A stretch of DNA of 12,534 nt from Clostridia bacterium (GCA_017394605.1 JAFPXU010000030.1:1-12534), one strand, 5' to 3'; positions 5,979 to 12,534 are shown, numbered from the stretch's first letter. Numbers and translations: made by a program. Notes: generated from the letters alone by a model not told the origin.

Positions 5979-7193
5979 TCAGCCCTCCAGTTTCTTTTCC
6001 AGGCGGGAACGGATGGCGCGGATGAAATCGATCGTATTGACCGCGGTGGGCGTCATCCCCTCGACCAGGTTGATAAGATCCTTGGTCATGATCCCGTCGT
6101 TCAGCGTGTCGATGCAGGCTTCCTCCAGCCTGGACCCGAATGCGATAAGCTCCGTTAGCCCGTCCATCTCGCCGCGTTTTTTGAGCGCGCCGCTCCAGGC
6201 GAAGATCGTCGCCATCGGATTGGTGGACGTTTCCTCGCCTTCGAGGTAACGGTAGTAGTGGCGGGTGACGGTGCCGTGCGCGGCCTCGTACTCGTAATTG
6301 CCGTCCGGACTGACGAGGACGGACGTCATCATCGCAAGGCTTCCGAACGCCGTCGAGATCATGTCGCTCATGACGTCTCCGTCATAGTTCTTGAGCGCCC
6401 AGATGAAGCCGCCTTTGGAACGGATCACGCGGGCAACGGCGTCGTCGATCAGCGTGTAGAAGTAGGTCAGTCCGAGCCGCTCGAATTCCGCCTTGTATTC
6501 GTTATCGTAGATCTCCTGGAAGATGTCGCGGAAGTTCATGTCGTACTTCTTGGAGATCGTGTCCTTCGCGGAGAACCACAGGTCCTGCTTCGTTCCGACG
6601 GCGTACTTAAAGCACGCGTGCGCGAACGACGCGATGGAGGTGTCCTTGTTGTAAATGCTCTGGATGATGCCGGGGCACTCAAAGTCATACACCGTCTCAC
6701 GGAAGCTCGCGCCGTTCTCGCCGGTGAAGACGAGTTCGGCCTTTCCCTTTTCGGGGACCCGGTATTCCGTTCCCTTGTACAGATCGCCGTAGGCGTGTCT
6801 TGCCACCGTGATCGGCAGCTCCCAGTTCTTCACGACCGGCTTGACGCTGTCGATCGTGATCGGCGCGCGGAACACCGTGCCATCGAGGATCGCGCGGATC
6901 GTGCCGTTCGGGCTTTTCCACATCTCGTGCAGGTTGTACTCGGTCATGCGCTGCGCATTCGGCGTGATCGTGGCGCACTTGACGCCCACGCCGTACTTTT
7001 TGATCGCGTTTCCGGCGTCCTTGGTGATCTGGTCGCAGGTCTCGTCGCGCTTCGGAAGCCCGAGATCGTAGTATTCGGTCTTGAGATCCACAAACGGGAG
7101 CAGCAGCTCGTCCTTGATCATCTTCCAGATGATGCGCGTCATTTCGTCCCCGTCCATCTCCACGAGAGGCGTCGTCATCCTGATCTTTTCCAT
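5979..7193 (-). CDS. icd: NADP-dependent isocitrate dehydrogenase, homodimeric eukaryote-like type
   Basis: A 404-residue protein that interconverts isocitrate and 2-oxoglutarate plus CO2 using NADP. It belongs to the subfamily that includes the mammalian cytosolic enzyme and not the E. coli type. Substrate residues seen: KSPNGTIR at 93-100, Arg132 in ARHAYGD, Lys210 in FSAKDTISKKYD, and aspartates 251, 273 and 277 in LIDDAVARV and KNYDGDVMSD. NADP-binding region: AAHGTVTRHYYRY with the following GEETSTNP (304-326). The length is normal. GGAGG lies 6 nt before the ATG. It is 77 nt downstream of the aconitase gene and 4 nt upstream of citD, which ties it to the lyase operon. Whether it runs in the oxidative or reductive direction cannot be told from the sequence. 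Confidence 0.96.
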   Translation of the reverse strand: MEKIRMTTPLVEMDGDEMTRIIWKMIKDELLLPFVDLKTEYYDLGLPKRDETCDQITKDAGNAIKKYGVGVKCATITPNAQRMTEYNLHEMWKSPNGTIRAILDGTVFRAPITIDSVKPVVKNWELPITVARHAYGDLYKGTEYRVPEKGKAELVFTGENGASFRETVYDFECPGIIQSIYNKDTSIASFAHACFKYAVGTKQDLWFSAKDTISKKYDMNFRDIFQEIYDNEYKAEFERLGLTYFYTLIDDAVARVIRSKGGFIWALKNYDGDVMSDMISTAFGSLAMMTSVLVSPDGNYEYEAAHGTVTRHYYRYLEGEETSTNPMATIFAWSGALKKRGEMDGLTELIAFGSRLEEACIDTLNDGIMTKDLINLVEGMTPTAVNTIDFIRAIRSRLEKKLEG

Positions 7194-7235
7194 TGGAATC
7201 CTCCTGTCAAAAATGATTGTTCAAAACGTACGAAC

Positions 7236-7261
7236 GCCGGCGGAAACAGCGTTCTGCCGGC
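7236..7261 (-). promoter_or_regulatory. Intercistronic hairpin between aconitase and icd
   Basis: Two copies of the palindrome GCCGGC flank an inner GAA/TTC pairing, giving a stem of about 10 bp (one mismatched or wobble pair) with a 6-nt loop. No T-run follows on the leftward transcript, so it is unlikely to be a terminator. It could be an RNA-processing or mRNA-stability element that separates the aconitase and icd-cit parts of the message. Confidence 0.45.
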
Positions 7262-7270
7262 AGGTCAACC

Positions 7271-9514
7271 TTATCTGTTCTGGGCCGCGTAATAGTTCAT
7301 CAGGCACCCTTCGAGGATGATCGTCTTCTCGTCAGCGGTCAGCCCCTTCACGTAAAGGGTCAGGTCCTCTGTGCTGCCGTCCTTTCGGATCGCCTTGGCG
7401 GGGATCTCCTCGACGCCGTTTCGGATCGCTTCGCGGATGCCGGGCACGAACACGAAGTCGCCGTCCTCGTACGGGAACGCGGCGCCCTCAGCGAGCGTGA
7501 ACGGCACGATGCCCCAGTTGATGCAGTTGCTGCGGTAGCGCTTCGTCGCGTATTCATAGCAGATATTGGCAAAACCGCCCAGTACCTTCTGGCAGGACGC
7601 CGCCTGCTCCCTGGCGCTTCCGTCGCCGGGTTTGTTGGCAAACACGCAGGAGCCGAACTGGGTATTCCTGAGGAGCTCGTCCGCGTCGCCCACGGCGGAC
7701 AGCGCTTTCACAAGTTTTTCGGGCTTTTCGCCGGCACGGCGCGCGGCCTCATCCTTTGCGACCGCCTTGCTGCGCCCGACGTATTCGGGCACGCGGCGCG
7801 AAAGCGCGAACTCGGAAAGGCGCAGCGGGTTGCTGCGGTACGAGGAAGTCTCGCCGGACGGGATCAGCTCGTCCGTCGTGGTGACCGGATCGCGGATGAC
7901 CGCCGCAAGCTCCACAAGCAGATTGTCGGAAAGCGGATACATCTTCGGCCAGTCGGTGATGTTGGGTCCGAGGATGAGTTCCTCTTCGGGATGCGGATCG
8001 CCATAGCCGTAGTAGCAGCGTTTTTTGTATACCGTGTTGTCGAATACGTACGGGATGCGTTCCGTCTCGTATTCCACGTCGGTCGCAGCGGTGATATAAC
8101 CTCCGTTTCTCGCCGTGGCGGCGATGGAACGGGAATCCATCAGCGCGACGCAGCTGATCTGTCCCTCGCCGGGCTTGCTGCCCTCGCGGTTCGGGAAGTT
8201 GCGCGTGGTATGGCGGAGCGACAGCCCGTTGTTCGAGGGCACGTCGCCTGCGCCGAAGCACGGTCCGCAGAAGGACGGCTTGATGACCGCGCCTGCTTCG
8301 AGCAGCGCTTCGGTCTTGCCGTTCCTGGTCAGCGCGAGGCTCGTCGGAACGCTGGTCGGATAGACCGAAAGGGAGAAATAGCCGTTTCCGGTGCTTTTTC
8401 CCTTCAGGATGTCTGCCGCTTCGACGATGTTGTCGAACAGTCCGCCGGAACAGCCCGCGATAATGCCCTGGTTCGCCAGAACGCCCTTCGGGGAGATCTT
8501 GCTGCGGAGATCCAGGTGCGCTTTCGGGAATTTCCTTGCCGCCTCGGCCTCGACCCCCGCCAGGATCTCGTCGGCGTTCTCCAAAAACTCATGGATCGTA
8601 TACGCGTTGGAGGGATGAAACGGGAGCGCGATCATCGGCTCGACCTTGTCGAGTTCGATCGTAAGCAGAGCGTCGTAGTACGCGCCTTCCGCGGGCTGAA
8701 GCTTCCGGTACGCTTCGGGACGCCCGTGGATCTTGTAATACCGCTCGATCTCCTCATCCGTCGCCCAGATGGAGGAAAGGCATGTCGTCTCGGTCGTCAT
8801 CACGTCGATGCCGCTCCGGAAATCGAACGGGAGGTTTTCAAGACCGGGGCCTGCAAACTCGAGGACCTTGTTCTTCACGAGACCGTCCGGGAAAGTCGCC
8901 TTGACGAGCGCGAGCGCCACGTCGTGCGGACCGACGCCTTTTTTCGGCGCGCCGGTCAGATAGCACAGGACGACTTCCGGGGGCTTGACGTCATAGGTAT
9001 TGCGGAGAAGCTGCTTGACCAGCTCGGGGCCGCCTTCCCCGACGCCCATGGTGCCGAGCGCGCCGTAGCGCGTATGGCTGTCGGAGCCGAGGATCATGTT
9101 CCCGCAGTCGGCGAGTTCTTCCCGCGCATACGAATGAATGACGCTCTGGTTGGCGGGCACGTAGATCCCGCCGTATTTCTTCGCGGCGGACAGTCCGAAG
9201 ACATGGTCGTCCTCATTGATCGTACCGCCGACCGCGCAGAGGCTGTTGTGGCAGTTCGTCATCGCGTAGGGGAGAGGAAACTCCGTGAGTCCGCTTGCCC
9301 TTGCGGTCTGGATGATGCCGACATAGGTGATGTCGTGCGAGACCAGCGCGTCGAACCGGATGTGCATGACGCCGTCGTCCGTTCCGGTACGATGCGCGTT
9401 CATGATCTGATAGGCGATCGTGCCTTCGCGCCCCTTTGTCCTGTCGCAGTCTGCGGCAGCTGCCCGCGGCACGCCGCCTGCCCATTCCGTTCCCTGTGCA
9501 AGATATCTGATCAT
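7271..9514 (-). CDS. Aconitase-family hydratase (aconitate hydratase)
   Basis: A 747-residue iron-sulfur (de)hydratase that should interconvert citrate, cis-aconitate and isocitrate. Domains 1-3 contain DSHT at 145-148 with the following glycine-rich GALGTMGVGEGG, and the three cluster cysteines: Cys355 in IIAGCSGG, Cys416 and Cys419 in FCGPCFG. RNFPNREG (438-445) is the substrate-binding arginine motif. The C-terminal swivel domain carries GDGSAREQAA (630-639) and KRYRSN. It differs from AcnA/AcnB: about 750 residues, IAGCSGG in place of SCTN, and GSARE in place of GSSRE. By memory it resembles the YbhJ-like 'hydratase' branch. Start choice: 9541 has no ribosome binding site, while the ATG at 9514 follows GGAGG by 11 nt. 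It is the first gene of the operon, and icd follows, so aconitase is the likeliest activity. Confidence 0.9.
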   Translation of the reverse strand: MIRYLAQGTEWAGGVPRAAAADCDRTKGREGTIAYQIMNAHRTGTDDGVMHIRFDALVSHDITYVGIIQTARASGLTEFPLPYAMTNCHNSLCAVGGTINEDDHVFGLSAAKKYGGIYVPANQSVIHSYAREELADCGNMILGSDSHTRYGALGTMGVGEGGPELVKQLLRNTYDVKPPEVVLCYLTGAPKKGVGPHDVALALVKATFPDGLVKNKVLEFAGPGLENLPFDFRSGIDVMTTETTCLSSIWATDEEIERYYKIHGRPEAYRKLQPAEGAYYDALLTIELDKVEPMIALPFHPSNAYTIHEFLENADEILAGVEAEAARKFPKAHLDLRSKISPKGVLANQGIIAGCSGGLFDNIVEAADILKGKSTGNGYFSLSVYPTSVPTSLALTRNGKTEALLEAGAVIKPSFCGPCFGAGDVPSNNGLSLRHTTRNFPNREGSKPGEGQISCVALMDSRSIAATARNGGYITAATDVEYETERIPYVFDNTVYKKRCYYGYGDPHPEEELILGPNITDWPKMYPLSDNLLVELAAVIRDPVTTTDELIPSGETSSYRSNPLRLSEFALSRRVPEYVGRSKAVAKDEAARRAGEKPEKLVKALSAVGDADELLRNTQFGSCVFANKPGDGSAREQAASCQKVLGGFANICYEYATKRYRSNCINWGIVPFTLAEGAAFPYEDGDFVFVPGIREAIRNGVEEIPAKAIRKDGSTEDLTLYVKGLTADEKTIILEGCLMNYYAAQNR

Positions 9515-9595
9515 ATAGCCTGATTCCTCCCGCGATTTCATTTGTCCGTTGGGCCGTTCCTTCCTGTTCTTCAGAAGGACCCTGTTCTGTATGTT

Positions 9596-9625
9596 ATTTT
9601 AAAGGAAAACGGTCATAATCTCCAA
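9596..9625 (-). promoter_or_regulatory. Candidate leftward promoter of the aconitase-icd-citDEF operon
   Basis: On the minus strand TAAAAT (9601-9596) is a five-of-six match to the -10 element in an otherwise GC-rich region. A weak TTGGAG (9625-9620) lies 18 nt upstream. Start of transcription near 9589 would give a leader of about 75 nt. Two direct copies of AGAACAGG (9588-9581 and 9570-9563, 18 nt apart) lie at the predicted start and could bind a regulator. Confidence 0.4.
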
Positions 9626-9676
9626 TATATTTTCTCCGGCTTGTCGCAGAGGACCTCCGTGGCTTTTCCGGAAGGA

Positions 9677-9706
9677 TTGATTTGTCCGTCCTGTCCTTGC
9701 TACACT
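9677..9706 (+). promoter_or_regulatory. Candidate rightward promoter of citC-citXG
   Basis: TTGATT (9677-9682) and TACACT (9701-9706) are separated by 18 nt; each matches the housekeeping consensus at four of six positions. Start near 9713 would leave a leader of about 115 nt to the strong ribosome binding site of citC, room for the hairpin at 9767-9811. The 9-bp word TTTGTCCGT overlaps the -35 (9681-9689) and recurs at 9541-9549. Confidence 0.4.
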
Positions 9707-9754
9707 GAAGGAAGAAGCAAAGCATCCGGTTCTTTTGGATTTCCTTCATTTATC

Positions 9755-10810
9755 ATGACACGCACGGAACGGTCAGAGAAAGAAAGCCGGCCTGTTTCCG
9801 GCGGACCGTTCGGCATAAGGGAGGTTCCTATCGAAATCACGCTCTTTCCCGCTCCGCTTCAAGGGCGGCTCGAAGAAGATTATAAAGCATTCCTGTTCTC
9901 CTGCGGCCTGCGCGACGAGGGAGACGCGGACGTGACCGCGCTCATGACGGACAATGATGACGCGATCGTCGCCTGCGGTTCCCGGTCCGGCCACATCCTG
10001 AAGCAGTTTGCGGTATCCCCCGCTCTGGAGGGTTCCGGCGTCTTCGCGTCCGTCCTTTCCGCGCTGCAGAGCGACGCGGTGCGAAGCGGGGTCCCGCGCC
10101 TGTTCCTGTGCACAAAGCCGCAGAACCTCCGCATGGTCTCATCCATGGGCTTCCACCCCGTTGTCTCCACGAAGGAATCGGTCCTCACGGAAAACCGCCG
10201 GAACGGTTTTTCCGATTTTCTTGCCTCGCTGCCGCGGTTTCCGGGCACGTGCGGCGCGATCGTCCTGAACGCCGATCCGTTCACGCTCGGCCATCTTCAC
10301 CTTGTTGAATACGCCGCCGCGCGCTGCGATACGCTGTACCTGTTCGCCGTGTCCGAGACCGGTTCGCTGTTTTCTCCCGAAGAGCGGTATGAGATGATCG
10401 AGCGGGGCACGGCGCACCTGAAAAACCGCGTCGTGTGCAGAAGCGACATGTACCTCGTTTCCCGCGCGACGTTTCCCGCCTATTTCATCCGGGACGAGTC
10501 GCACGCCGAAGAGGTCCGCTCCGATCTGGATATCGAGCTGTTCCGCGCGAGGATCGCGCCCGCGCTCGGGATCGTGAAGCGCTTCGTCGGCGAGGAGCCG
10601 TTCTCCCCCGTTACCCGCGCCTACAACGAGCGCATGAAGAAACTCCTGCCCGAGAACGGGATCGAGCTCATTGAGATCCCGCGCCTCCGTAACATCAGCG
10701 CCGGCCATGTGCGCGAACTTCTCCGCGCCGGGGAAATGGAAAAGGCCGCCGAAGCGGTCCCCGTAACTACGTATGAAACGATCCTCCGTCACTTTGGAAC
10801 AGATGCTTGA
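9755..10810 (+). CDS. citC: [Citrate (pro-3S)-lyase] ligase (acetate:SH-citrate lyase ligase)
   Basis: CitC uses ATP and acetate to acetylate the thiol of the CitD prosthetic group, switching citrate lyase on. Numbering from the downstream start at 9830: a GNAT-like N-terminal region (about 20-110, with GSRSGHILKQFAVSPALEGSG and LFLCTKPQN) is followed by a nucleotidyltransferase domain with NADPFTLGHLHLVEYAA (147-163, an HxGH-type ATP site) and RNISAGHVRELL (287-298). Length is 351 residues from the ATG at 9755, or 326 from 9830; both are in range. The ATG has no ribosome binding site. AAGGGAGG (9817-9824) lies 5 nt before an ATC codon at 9830, where similarity to the family begins, so the true start may be the rare AUC. 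Its end overlaps citXG by 38 nt. Confidence 0.93.
   Translation: MTRTERSEKESRPVSGGPFGIREVPIEITLFPAPLQGRLEEDYKAFLFSCGLRDEGDADVTALMTDNDDAIVACGSRSGHILKQFAVSPALEGSGVFASVLSALQSDAVRSGVPRLFLCTKPQNLRMVSSMGFHPVVSTKESVLTENRRNGFSDFLASLPRFPGTCGAIVLNADPFTLGHLHLVEYAAARCDTLYLFAVSETGSLFSPEERYEMIERGTAHLKNRVVCRSDMYLVSRATFPAYFIRDESHAEEVRSDLDIELFRARIAPALGIVKRFVGEEPFSPVTRAYNERMKKLLPENGIELIEIPRLRNISAGHVRELLRAGEMEKAAEAVPVTTYETILRHFGTDA
9767..9811 (+). promoter_or_regulatory. Nested hairpin in the citC leader
   Basis: GAACGGTC (9767-9774) pairs perfectly with GACCGTTC (9804-9811). Inside it a second stem, GCCGG (9786-9790) with CCGGC (9798-9802), encloses a 7-nt loop. The outer stem ends 5 nt before the AAGGGAGG ribosome binding site (9817-9824). 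No T-run follows, so it is not an ordinary terminator; control of translation or message stability is the likelier role. Its presence argues that this stretch is untranslated leader. Confidence 0.45.
9817..9824 (+). promoter_or_regulatory. Strong ribosome binding site of citC facing a non-AUG codon
   Basis: AAGGGAGG is the only strong ribosome binding sequence upstream of the conserved part of citC. No ATG, GTG, TTG or CTG occurs in any frame in the 20 nt after it. The in-frame codon at optimal distance is ATC (9830-9832). Confidence 0.55.
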
Positions 10811-12098
10811 CGCGCGCGAACGGCGGGCGCAGGCACAGAAGGACCTTTTGCGTCACGCGGACGGAAAAGCGTGTCTTGTCTCGCTGTCGCTGAACATCGC
10901 GGGCGACGTCAAACGCACGCCCAAAACGCGTCTCCTGTTCGACCGCGGGATGAAGGTGTTCGACATGCTGGGCTTTCAGGAGATATCCCGGCAGATCACT
11001 GACGCGGTCACCGGGACGGAAGCGCTGATCCTGCTGGACGCGGACGCTTACACCGTCAAGCAGTCACTCGAGCGGCTCGAGGATTCCTTCCCCGCGGGAC
11101 GGCTCTGCGACTTCGACGTGCTGAACACGGCGGGCGAAAAGCTGAGCAGGCGTGTCCCCCGGAAGTGCCTTGTCTGCGACGGTCCCGCAGCCGTCTGCGC
11201 GAGAAGCCGCGCGCACGGCCTGGACGCGGTGAAGCAGGCGACCGAAACGCTTCTGGACGGTTTTGCCGCGGATACGCTGGCATACTCGGCGCATTTCGCG
11301 CTGATCCGCGAGTTGCATACAACACCAAAGCCGGGACTGGTCGACGAAACGAACAACGGTGCGCATACGGATATGGATCTCCGGCTGTTCGAAAAAAGCG
11401 CTGCTTCTCTCGTACCGTATTTCCGCCGGGCCGTGCTTGCGGGTATCGCGGACACCGGCATGGAAACGCTGAAAGCATACGGACTTGACGCGGAACGCGC
11501 CATGTTTGCCGTCACGGGCGGCGTCAACACCCACAAGGGTCTGATCTACTCCATGGGACTGCTGCTGTACGGCATGGGGCGCGCACTGGAGACCAGCTGT
11601 GACGCAAGGGCAGCGGCGGCGGAACTGGCGCGGACCGACGCAGTGGACAGACTGTCGGACGCAGCGCGTCTTTCAGGGACCAACGGCGGCGCGGTCTATG
11701 CAAGGACCGGCGCGAAAGGTGTGATCGGCGAAGCCGCGGAAGGTTTCCCGCATGCGGCGGCATGCGCAGAGCGGCTCACGTATTACGAGTCCGCAGGTGC
11801 GCCCGAACCCGGCGCGCTTGCCCTCTGCGACACGATCGCCGTGCTTTCCGACACCAATGTGCTGCACCGCGGCGGACCCGAGGGTCTTGCGTTCGTGCAG
11901 TCGGAGGCGGGAAGGATCGCTTCGCTGCCCGTTTCCGAACGCGTCGGCGCACTCACCGAAATGGACCGTGAAATGATCGAAAGGAATCTCTCCCCGGGCG
12001 GCAGTGCGGACATACTCGCGCTTGCGTACCTTCTGAACGCCTGGCGTGCGCTTTCCGCCCATCTCTTTTCCACGGAGGACTGCTTTGCGGTTTCTTAA
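10773..12098 (+). CDS. citXG: CitX-CitG fusion: prosthetic-group transferase and triphosphoribosyl-dephospho-CoA synthase
   Basis: A 441-residue fused protein that carries the last two maturation steps of citrate lyase. Residues about 1-155 are CitX (apo-CitD phosphoribosyl-dephospho-CoA transferase): VTLEQMLDARERRAQAQ, SLNIAGDVKRTP, GRLCDFDVLN, and PRKCLVCDGPAAVCARSRAH (129-148). Residues about 165-441 are CitG, which joins dephospho-CoA and ATP: HTTPKPGLVDETNNGAHTDMD (182-202), GGVNTHKG (249-256), SGTNGGAVYARTGAKG (301-316), DTNVLHRGG (360-368) and SPGGSADILA (407-416). The fusion is known in some bacteria, including Haemophilus. The start at 10773 lies inside citC and no strong ribosome binding site precedes it; a later ATG at 10803 is possible but would cut into the CitX N-terminus. 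The overlap implies translational coupling to citC. Confidence 0.95.
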   Translation: MKRSSVTLEQMLDARERRAQAQKDLLRHADGKACLVSLSLNIAGDVKRTPKTRLLFDRGMKVFDMLGFQEISRQITDAVTGTEALILLDADAYTVKQSLERLEDSFPAGRLCDFDVLNTAGEKLSRRVPRKCLVCDGPAAVCARSRAHGLDAVKQATETLLDGFAADTLAYSAHFALIRELHTTPKPGLVDETNNGAHTDMDLRLFEKSAASLVPYFRRAVLAGIADTGMETLKAYGLDAERAMFAVTGGVNTHKGLIYSMGLLLYGMGRALETSCDARAAAAELARTDAVDRLSDAARLSGTNGGAVYARTGAKGVIGEAAEGFPHAAACAERLTYYESAGAPEPGALALCDTIAVLSDTNVLHRGGPEGLAFVQSEAGRIASLPVSERVGALTEMDREMIERNLSPGGSADILALAYLLNAWRALSAHLFSTEDCFAVS

Positions 12099-12168
12099 CA
12101 CTTCTTTATGACAATACCGGGATTTACCCGGAATAACCGTATACCGTCATGATTCATGGAATTCAAAT

Positions 12169-12198
12169 ATGCCCGGATTAAACGCGGGCATTGTTTTT
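12169..12198 (+). terminator. Rho-independent terminator of citC-citXG
   Basis: ATGCCCG (12169-12175) pairs perfectly with CGGGCAT (12185-12191) across a 9-nt loop and is followed by TGTTTTT. It lies 71 nt after the citXG stop. A weaker 5-bp hairpin, CCGGG-ATTTA-CCCGG (12117-12131), precedes it. Between this terminator and 12320 I see no further gene on either strand. Confidence 0.85.
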
Positions 12199-12320
12199 AT
12201 ATGGAATATAGTGTCAAAAAGCGCTTCTATTTAACAGGATATACTGATGCTTTTGCTGCTGGAGCCGCATTGTTTTCCTCAGCGGGGTATCGCTGCAGCT
12301 TTGAAGATCAAGAACCGGCT

Positions 12321-12534
12321 TCAATTCTTCAACGCTGTCAAGGGCACTACATAGATCCCATCCGGTCGCTGATAGGCGGCATTGGACAACCCGCAGAGGA
12401 CGATCAGTGCAGAAGGGAGCTTGCCGCAGTCTTTTTCGATCTCGTTTCGGATGTGCAGCAGATTTGCTGCTGCTTCGTCGATTTTGCTCGCGCCAAGCTT
12501 GATTTCAATTCCGCACCAGCCGCCGTCCGAAAGC
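12321..12534 (-). CDS. C-terminal end of a DUF4143-type AAA ATPase (5' part outside window)
   Basis: The last 71 codons of a leftward gene that enters from the right edge. The readable part begins LSDGGWCGIEIKLGASKIDE, continues AAANLLHIRNEIEKDCG and LPSALIVLCGLSNAAYQR, and ends PDGIYVVPLTALKN. The 'GIEIKLG' strand and the 'R-PDGIYVVP' ending are the typical tail of DUF4143 proteins, the C-terminal domain of a large family of AAA+ ATPases with an endonuclease-like fold, common in gut anaerobes and of unclear function. The gene converges with citXG, separated by about 220 nt containing the terminator. Base composition is visibly less GC-rich than the neighbouring cit genes, so a different history is possible. 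An opposite-strand frame is open here too but has no ribosome binding site. Confidence 0.75.
   Translation of the reverse strand, partial: LSDGGWCGIEIKLGASKIDEAAANLLHIRNEIEKDCGKLPSALIVLCGLSNAAYQRPDGIYVVPLTALKN

Noticed and set aside
6258..7292. A 344-codon open frame on the plus strand opposite icd
   Set aside because: Same shadow effect: icd on the other strand carries all family motifs, and this frame has the Arg/Val/Asp-rich composition of reversed codons.
7217..9523. A 768-codon open frame on the plus strand opposite the aconitase gene
   Set aside because: It is the antisense shadow of a GC-rich coding gene with clear aconitase motifs; its translation is rich in Arg, Val, Asp and His with no recognisable domain, and no ribosome binding site precedes it.
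9515..9754. Upstream extension of the citC frame back to 9542
   Set aside because: The extension crosses both candidate promoters and AT-rich control sequence and has no family similarity or ribosome binding site.
12201..12534. A plus-strand frame opening at an ATG just after the citXG terminator and running off the window
   Set aside because: The ATG directly follows the terminator T-run with no ribosome binding site, and the opposite strand encodes a recognisable DUF4143 C-terminus.
1..12534. CRISPR arrays, tRNA or rRNA genes, insertion sequences and phage attachment sites
   Set aside because: I looked for regularly spaced repeats, cloverleaf-like segments, transposase motifs and terminal inverted repeats and saw none convincing.

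Overview
The window reads as a high-GC, anaerobic Bacillota (probably Clostridia or a relative). The support is strong GGAGG ribosome binding sites before nearly every gene, several TTG starts, an oxygen-sensitive citrate lyase system, and an N-terminal CitX / C-terminal CitG fusion. Species cannot be named from the sequence alone.

Layout, left to right. (1) About 1-2060, minus strand: a cluster transcribed leftwards, made of a HAD-family phosphatase, a possible 30-residue ORF, a two-helix DUF3592-type membrane protein, a tubby/LURP-one-like beta-barrel protein and a lipoprotein cut by the window edge. (2) 2189-3133, minus: a second, larger HAD hydrolase with its own promoter. (3) 3292-9514, minus: a five-gene metabolic operon, aconitase-family hydratase, NADP isocitrate dehydrogenase, citD, citE, citF. 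The last four genes are packed with gaps of 2-4 nt or a 4-nt overlap, and the operon ends at a hairpin terminator (3233-3266). (4) About 9515-9829: a divergent control region with candidate promoters in both directions, short repeats, and a nested hairpin upstream of citC. (5) 9755-12098, plus: citC (citrate lyase ligase) and a citXG fusion overlapping it by 38 nt, then a rho-independent terminator. (6) 12321-12534, minus: the 3' end of a DUF4143/AAA-type ATPase gene running out of the window.

How it works together: CitDEF is the citrate lyase complex (citrate to acetate plus oxaloacetate). CitG makes the prosthetic-group precursor, CitX loads it onto Ser14 of CitD, and CitC acetylates it. 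Those three activities sit on the divergent plus-strand arm, so the enzyme and its maturation set are complete. What is unusual is that the lyase shares an operon with aconitase and isocitrate dehydrogenase. No citrate transporter, oxaloacetate decarboxylase or CitAB regulator is visible. This suggests a citrate / isocitrate / 2-oxoglutarate node with cleavage built in, and not the classical citrate-fermentation cluster.

Most striking smaller points: citC has its only strong ribosome binding site next to an AUC codon and not an AUG; three leftward genes appear to start at TTG; and a textbook terminator points rightwards inside the leader of the first HAD gene, where no rightward gene is seen.
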